Of a stretch of DNA of 8,664 nt, positions 5,728 through 8,664 are shown one piece after another; the first letter of the stretch is position 1; each line of letters begins with the position of its first letter. The notes under the pieces were generated by a model. The model made no database searches and had not been told where the DNA came from. It saw only the letters and a program-made list of their open reading frames with translations. The stretch comes from Opitutia bacterium UBA4654 (GTDB lineage Bacteria; Verrucomicrobiota; Verrucomicrobiia; Opitutales; Intestinicryptomonadaceae), in contig DHMA01000188.1 of NCBI GenBank assembly GCA_002405555.1, positions 1,339 through 10,002 on the forward strand, in the 5' to 3' direction. The translations under genes were made by a program, and so were the position numbers.

Positions 5728-6276
5728 TCAGTTTTCCGACGGATTGTTTTTCGGCTCTTCCAACGCGCCGAATTCGGGGCGTTCGCGCAAAACGAGCGTC
5801 TTCCAGAGGTCTGGGTTGGGCACGTCGAAAATCACGTTGATGTCGGCGTATGAGACAATCCAAGTGCCCTCGGTGATTTCGGCTTTCAGCTGGTTCGGGC
5901 CCCAGCCCGAATAGCCCGCGAACGCGGCGACTTTCGCGTTGGGGTTTTTCTTTATTATGTCGAGCGCCTTTTCGGGCGGAATGCCGAAAGAGAACGCGCC
6001 GTCGTTTTTGCCGTCGTCGTAGCAGACGGCGAGGCTCACGCGCTCCTTTGCGATTGGTCCGCCGTCGAAAACGTCGATTTCGCCGAGTTCGGAGTCGCGG
6101 AAGTCGGGGTTAAGCTCGCCGAGCGTCTTGTCGAGCGGCTTGTTCATTATCACGCCGAAAGAGCCGTCTTCGTTGTCCTCCAACAGAAGCACGACGGACT
6201 CCTCGAAAAACGCGCCCGCAAAAGAGGGCGACGCCGCAAGAAAGCTCCATGAGTAGTCGTCGTACGCGCTTTTCAT
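5728..6276 (-). CDS. yqgE: YqgE/AlgH family protein
   Basis: This is a conserved DUF179 (YqgE/AlgH) protein of 182 residues, close to the 187 of E. coli YqgE. The molecular role is not established; the AlgH name comes from alginate regulation in Pseudomonas. Family signatures are the N-terminal block SPSFAGAFFEESVVLLLEDN (16-35), GVIMNKPL (41-48), VFDGGPI (69-75) and AGYSGWGPNQL (120-130) followed by E-I-T-E-G-T-W-I-V. The protein is acidic and presumably cytoplasmic, with no signal peptide. The frame stays open a further 80 codons upstream, but that extension is Arg-rich and overlaps the deaminase. ATG 6276 is preferred because it matches the family N-terminus and forms an ATGA overlap with the deaminase stop. 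It is the last gene of the three-gene minus-strand operon, convergent with lpxR. Confidence 0.92.
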   Translation of the reverse strand: MKSAYDDYSWSFLAASPSFAGAFFEESVVLLLEDNEDGSFGVIMNKPLDKTLGELNPDFRDSELGEIDVFDGGPIAKERVSLAVCYDDGKNDGAFSFGIPPEKALDIIKKNPNAKVAAFAGYSGWGPNQLKAEITEGTWIVSYADINVIFDVPNPDLWKTLVLRERPEFGALEEPKNNPSEN

Positions 6277-6749
6277 AGCTTGGCGACCGAAATTCCCGAC
6301 TCTTCGAAAAGCCTGTAAACGATGTCGTCGTTGTGGTAGTCGTGCAGGTATCTGACCGATTTTATTCCCGCGGAAATCAGGATTTTTGCGCAGTTTACGC
6401 AGGGGAAGTGCGTGATGTACGCCGTCGCGCCGTTCACGGAAACCCCGCGTCGGGCGGCGTCGGAAATGGCGTTCTGCTCGGCGTGGACTGTCGCGATTTC
6501 GTGTCCGTCGCGCACGCACGACGAATGCGGCGCGCCCGCCAAAAAGCCGTTGTAGCCCGCGGCGATAATCCTGTTAGGGTGCTCTCCGCCGCTTACTATC
6601 ACGCAGCCGACGTTCAGGCGGCTGCACGCCGAGCGCGACGATATGAGTATCGCCGTGCAGATAAAATATTCGTCCCACGACGGACGCGTTCCGCCCCACG
6701 ACTTCACAAGCGTGTCGAGCTGTTCAACAATGTCGTTTTCCGAGTTCAT
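6273..6749 (-). CDS. comEB: dCMP deaminase, ComEB-like
   Basis: The enzyme deaminates dCMP to dUMP, feeding thymidylate synthesis. The 158-residue protein follows the dCMP deaminase pattern: RPSWDEYFICTAILISSRSA (22-41), GYNGFLAG (65-72), the zinc and proton-shuttle motif HAEQNAI (89-95), and PCVNC (116-120) giving the two zinc cysteines. The C-terminal half, from THFPC through SAGIKSV to YLHDYHN, is very close to Bacillus ComEB. The segment between GYNG and HAE is shorter than in ComEB and retains APHSSC and DGHE rather than the full Cys/His set, so the second, structural zinc site of some relatives may be lost. ATG 6749 is chosen for family length and because it overlaps the upstream gene's stop by ATGA; the downstream yqgE overlaps in the same way. 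Cytoplasmic. A generic cytidine or guanine deaminase is less likely given the GYNG and SWDEYF motifs. Confidence 0.92.
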   Translation of the reverse strand: MNSENDIVEQLDTLVKSWGGTRPSWDEYFICTAILISSRSACSRLNVGCVIVSGGEHPNRIIAAGYNGFLAGAPHSSCVRDGHEIATVHAEQNAISDAARRGVSVNGATAYITHFPCVNCAKILISAGIKSVRYLHDYHNDDIVYRLFEESGISVAKL

Positions 6750-7408
6750 TTTACGAATACGCAGGAAAATAGTACCGAGAAAAAGTGCATGATTGTTCCC
6801 AAAAGCACGAAAACGTGCCACACGGCGTGCATGTATTTGCGGCTTTTGCGCATGTAGAAAAACACGCCGCCCGTGTAGAAAAGTCCGCCGAGGCACAGGA
6901 ACACGACGCCGACAGTCGGCACAATCGTAAACAGCTTGCCCGAAATCAGCACAACAAGCCAGCCCATCAGCAGGTAAAGCCCTATCGACCACCATTTTGT
7001 TCCCGAACCCGACGTCGCAAGTTTCAGCACCGTGCCGAGAATCGCGAGCGTCCAGATTATTCCGAAGACAATCCACGCCGTGGCGGGCGAGGGCAGGCGC
7101 AGGCTCACAAGCAGAAACGGCGTGTACGTTCCCGCAATCAGGTAGTAAATCGCGATGTGGTCGAACTTTTTGAGAATCCTCTTTGCGCGTTCGAACGGGA
7201 TTGCGTGGTAGAAAGAGGACGCCGTGTAGACGCCTGTCATAGATACGCCGAAAATCGCGCACGAAACTATCGCCCACGAATTTCCGTAGACCGACGCAAG
7301 CGTCACCATCACCGCGAGTGCCGCGACGCTGAAAAGTATTCCCACGACGTGTGTTGCCGAATTCCAAATTTCCTCCGTCGCGGAGTATGCCGGTTTGAGC
7401 GGTGCCAT
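6746..7408 (-). CDS. trhA: Hemolysin III family / PAQR membrane protein
   Basis: This is a 220-residue seven-helix membrane protein of the hemolysin III (TrhA/YqfA, PAQR-related) family. Several family members have been linked to membrane-fluidity homeostasis; the hemolysin name is historical. Family motifs are TEEIWNSATHVVG (11-23), SSFYH (64-68), FDHIAIYYLIAGTYTPF (82-98), MGW (148-150), GGLFYTGGVFFY (174-185) and YMHAVWHVFVLLG (192-204). Ser65, His68, Asp83, His194 and His198 supply the conserved polar set thought to bind a metal within the bundle. Helices lie near 19-38, 46-63, 86-102, 111-129, 140-157, 163-184 and 195-217. The N-terminus MAPLKPAYSATEE suits the family. It heads the operon with the deaminase and yqgE. 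No Shine-Dalgarno site precedes the ATG, and a strong hairpin ends only about 10 bases upstream, which may control the operon. Confidence 0.92.
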   Translation of the reverse strand: MAPLKPAYSATEEIWNSATHVVGILFSVAALAVMVTLASVYGNSWAIVSCAIFGVSMTGVYTASSFYHAIPFERAKRILKKFDHIAIYYLIAGTYTPFLLVSLRLPSPATAWIVFGIIWTLAILGTVLKLATSGSGTKWWSIGLYLLMGWLVVLISGKLFTIVPTVGVVFLCLGGLFYTGGVFFYMRKSRKYMHAVWHVFVLLGTIMHFFSVLFSCVFVK

Positions 7409-7418
7409 GGATTTGCAT

Positions 7419-7456
7419 AAAAGGGCAAAGCCCGCATTCGGGCAACCTTTTTTTTT
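7419..7456. terminator. Terminator-like hairpin between alkA and trhA
   Basis: AAAAGG pairs with CCTTTT and, inside an asymmetric internal loop, GCCCG pairs with CGGGC around CATT. On the plus strand this is followed by five more T, in total a nine-T run at 7448-7456. On the minus strand the same fold ends in CCTTTT, so it can act in both directions. It lies about 60 bases after the alkA stop and ends about 10 bases before the trhA ATG. A weak promoter for trhA (TTGCCC, 17 bases, TTTTAT; 7445-7417, minus) overlaps it. No plus-strand gene ends here, so it either stops alkA transcription or regulates trhA. Confidence 0.5.
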
Positions 7457-7517
7457 GAATTTTGTTCCAGCCCGCCCGCCGCCGTTCCGAGTCTGCGCGG
7501 TTTTGCTGAATCTCCGC

Positions 7518-8219
7518 CTATTTGCCTGCGGCGTTTTTCTTTGCCGACGTTTTTTTACCGCGCGGCGGCTGGGGTTTCGGCTTTTCGGCGGGGTCTTTCA
7601 GCCCGTCGATTGCCCCCGACGCGACCGCCCAAAGGTAGATGCAGGCAACGCTCCCGTAGGGCGAGTATTTTTTGCGGTATTTTTCGAAAAGCCCGCGCGT
7701 GATTTTCCCGTGCCCGTAGACCATGCGCAGTCCGCGCTGAATGCCGAAATCGCCGAAGCTCAGCACGTCGGGGCGTTGCAGCGAATGCAGCATGAGCATT
7801 TCGGCGGTCCATTTGCCGACCCCTTTGAGTTCCGAAAGTTTTTCGCAAACTTCGTCGTCGGGCATTTTGCGGAGGGCGTCGATATCGAATTCCCCCGACG
7901 CTATTTTCTCCGCGGCTCCCCGCATGTATTCTATTTTTCTGAACGAAATTCCGAGCGCGCGCAATTTGTCGGGCGGCGTCGCCAGCACCGCCTGCGGCGT
8001 GATTTCGCCGAGGGCGTCTGTCGTTTTCCGCCAAATGGAGTCGTGCGCTTTTGTCGAAATCTGCTGTCCGATTATGCTGAACACGAGGGCGCGGAAGAGG
8101 TCGGGTTCGACCTGCCTCTTGGGCATGCCGAGCTTTTCGATTGCCGCCGCAAGGCGTTTGTCGCGCCTTTTGAGGTGTGCGATTTCGGTTTCGCCGTATT
8201 TAAAGTATTTGCGTTCCAT
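7518..8219 (-). CDS. alkA: DNA-3-methyladenine glycosylase II (AlkA-like, HhH-GPD)
   Basis: The enzyme removes alkylated bases such as 3-methyladenine, starting base-excision repair. At 233 residues it is the short AlkA-like form, lacking the N-terminal TBP-like domain of E. coli AlkA. Features in order are the helical core opening with LFRALVFSIIGQQIS (41-55), the helix-hairpin-helix LKGVGKWTAEM (131-141), and the catalytic segment LSFGDFGIQRG (153-163) with Asp157 at the position of E. coli AlkA Asp238. SPYGSVACIYLW (186-197) matches the family's W-x-P-Y-R-S-x-A segment. There is no Cys cluster for an iron-sulphur centre, which separates it from Nth/MutY. After about residue 208 comes a tail rich in Lys, Pro and Ala, perhaps for non-specific DNA contact. 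Start 8219 (MERKYFKYG) is preferred; the frame stays open 35 codons upstream, but that part is Arg/Gly-rich and unlike the family. No good Shine-Dalgarno site. Confidence 0.9.
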   Translation of the reverse strand: MERKYFKYGETEIAHLKRRDKRLAAAIEKLGMPKRQVEPDLFRALVFSIIGQQISTKAHDSIWRKTTDALGEITPQAVLATPPDKLRALGISFRKIEYMRGAAEKIASGEFDIDALRKMPDDEVCEKLSELKGVGKWTAEMLMLHSLQRPDVLSFGDFGIQRGLRMVYGHGKITRGLFEKYRKKYSPYGSVACIYLWAVASGAIDGLKDPAEKPKPQPPRGKKTSAKKNAAGK

Positions 8220-8238
8220 CGTCGGGAATTTTGATTGT

Positions 8239-8267
8239 TTGATATGTCCGCGGGGCGGCGGGCGCAA
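8239..8267 (-). promoter_or_regulatory. Weak candidate alkA promoter
   Basis: On the minus strand TTGCGC (8267-8262) is followed after 17 bases by TATCAA (8244-8239), about 20 bases before the alkA ATG. Both boxes are only partial matches. There is no intrinsic terminator between the regulator gene and alkA on this strand, so read-through from the regulator is an alternative way of expressing alkA. Confidence 0.28.
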
Positions 8268-8307
8268 GCTTTTTCGCCGCGTTCCGCGCCCCCCCGCGCC
8301 GCGGAAT

Positions 8308-8336
8308 TTTACAGGGCTTGACACGGGGCGTATAAT
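8308..8336 (+). promoter_or_regulatory. Near-consensus sigma70 promoter facing the xre 3' end
   Basis: TTTACA (8308-8313, 5 of 6) is followed after exactly 17 bases by a perfect TATAAT (8331-8336) and a GC-rich stretch GCGTGCGC. It is the best promoter match in the window. It points right, yet the next gene (8363 onward) is on the minus strand, so a transcript would be antisense to the regulator. A 7-bp hairpin (TTCCGCG 8282-8288 with CGCGGAA 8300-8306) and four T sit immediately upstream. A TTGACA at 8318-8323 is only 7 bases from the TATAAT and cannot be its -35. Confidence 0.55.
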
Positions 8337-8362
8337 GCGTGCGCTTTTGAAGTCGGGCGCGT

Positions 8363-8664
8363 CTATTTGCGGTCGGCAAATTCCGTGGCGGCGGCGACGG
8401 GAAAGTTCTTTTCAAGTTCGCGTTTGAGTTTTTCTAGCAGGGGTTCGTCGGAAAGCCCGATGAGCCTTTCGACATGGCTTCTGATTTCCCCCGCCAGCGG
8501 AGACTCCGCGCAGTTAGAGAAAACGGGTTCGCCCATTTCCCCCGAAACATACGGCGTATCGCCCGAAAGGAACGCGGCGTCCACGGAGAGGAAGTCGGCA
8601 ATTTTTTTCAGCGTTCCCGTGTTCCTCGGCATTCTGCCCCTGCGCCATGTGCTCGCCGTGCTCA
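8363..8664 (-). CDS. XRE-family helix-turn-helix regulator, C-terminal part
   Basis: The gene runs in from the right edge on the minus strand and stops at TAG 8363-8365; about 100 codons are visible. Reading upstream of the internal ATG at 8632 continues in frame as STASTWRRGRMPRNTGTLKK, then IADFLSVDAAFLSGDTP. This is the recognition helix, W-x-x-G wing and last two helices of a Cro/CI-type domain (compare S-x-x-T-x-x-W-R-x-G-R-x-P-x-x-x-x-L-x-x-I-A-x-x-L). ATG 8632 is therefore not the start. About 60 residues follow the domain, ending in a charged helix (ERLIGLSDEPLLEKLKRELEK) that may dimerise. It probably acts as a DNA-binding repressor in the cytoplasm; targets are unknown. A plus-strand promoter (8308-8336) faces its 3' end, and alkA follows on the same strand after 143 bases without a terminator. 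Confidence 0.85.
   Translation of the reverse strand, partial: STASTWRRGRMPRNTGTLKKIADFLSVDAAFLSGDTPYVSGEMGEPVFSNCAESPLAGEIRSHVERLIGLSDEPLLEKLKRELEKNFPVAAATEFADRK

Noticed and set aside
5726..5750. Possible lpxR terminator hairpin
   Set aside because: CGTC-AG-TTTT-CC-GACG has a mismatch and only about five pairs, with an interrupted T run; too weak to annotate.
8318..8336. TTGACA followed by TATAAT
   Set aside because: The spacing is only 7 bases, too short for a sigma70 promoter; TTTACA at 8308 has the right 17-base spacing.
7395..8427. Long plus-strand open frames opposite alkA
   Set aside because: Phe/Arg/Ser-rich products antisense to an alkA gene with clear motifs.
1..8664. CRISPR array, insertion sequence or defence island
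   Set aside because: No direct repeat arrays, transposase, integrase, nuclease or terminal inverted repeats were seen; gene content is core metabolism and envelope.

Overview
The window looks like ordinary chromosomal housekeeping sequence from a GC-rich Gram-negative bacterium. An outer-membrane lipid A deacylase (LpxR family) and a type IV pilus retraction ATPase (PilT) imply an outer membrane. The elongation factor P sequence, the near-absence of Shine-Dalgarno sites and the overall protein character suggest Verrucomicrobiota, perhaps Opitutae-like. That placement is inference from memory of family sequences, not a search result. I see no insertion sequence, integrase, tRNA, rRNA, CRISPR array or phage module.

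Layout, left to right. (1) The 3' end of a DUF4405 membrane cytochrome-like gene (+). (2) A 76-residue gene of unknown function (-), with its own well-formed intrinsic terminator between it and the DUF4405 gene. (3) A gene-free stretch of about 335 bases leading into an efp-argA pair (+): elongation factor P and N-acetylglutamate synthase, 4 bases apart, closed by a clear terminator. (4) Convergent to these, an rsmD-pilT pair (-) joined by an ATGA overlap: 16S rRNA m2G966 methyltransferase, then the pilus retraction ATPase. (5) lpxR (+), divergent from rsmD with only 12 bases between the start codons, so each promoter must lie inside the other gene. (6) Convergent to lpxR, a tight three-gene operon (-): hemolysin III/PAQR membrane protein, ComEB-like dCMP deaminase and YqgE/AlgH protein, again joined by ATGA overlaps. 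(7) Upstream of that, an AlkA-like 3-methyladenine DNA glycosylase (-), separated by a strong hairpin with an oligo-T run. (8) At the right edge, the C-terminal part of an XRE-family helix-turn-helix regulator (-). A near-consensus promoter points into its 3' end on the opposite strand.

Functionally the genes are a mix: translation (efp, rsmD), arginine biosynthesis (argA), surface motility (pilT), envelope remodelling (lpxR), nucleotide supply (dCMP deaminase), DNA repair (alkA) and regulation (xre). No new defence or metabolic system is visible. The points most worth a second look are regulatory or concern single genes: an arginine at the EF-P modification site, the antisense-facing promoter near xre, the terminator-like hairpin at the start of the hemolysin III operon, the mutually embedded rsmD/lpxR promoters with almost no leaders, the small terminator-flanked orphan gene, and initiation without Shine-Dalgarno sites throughout the window.
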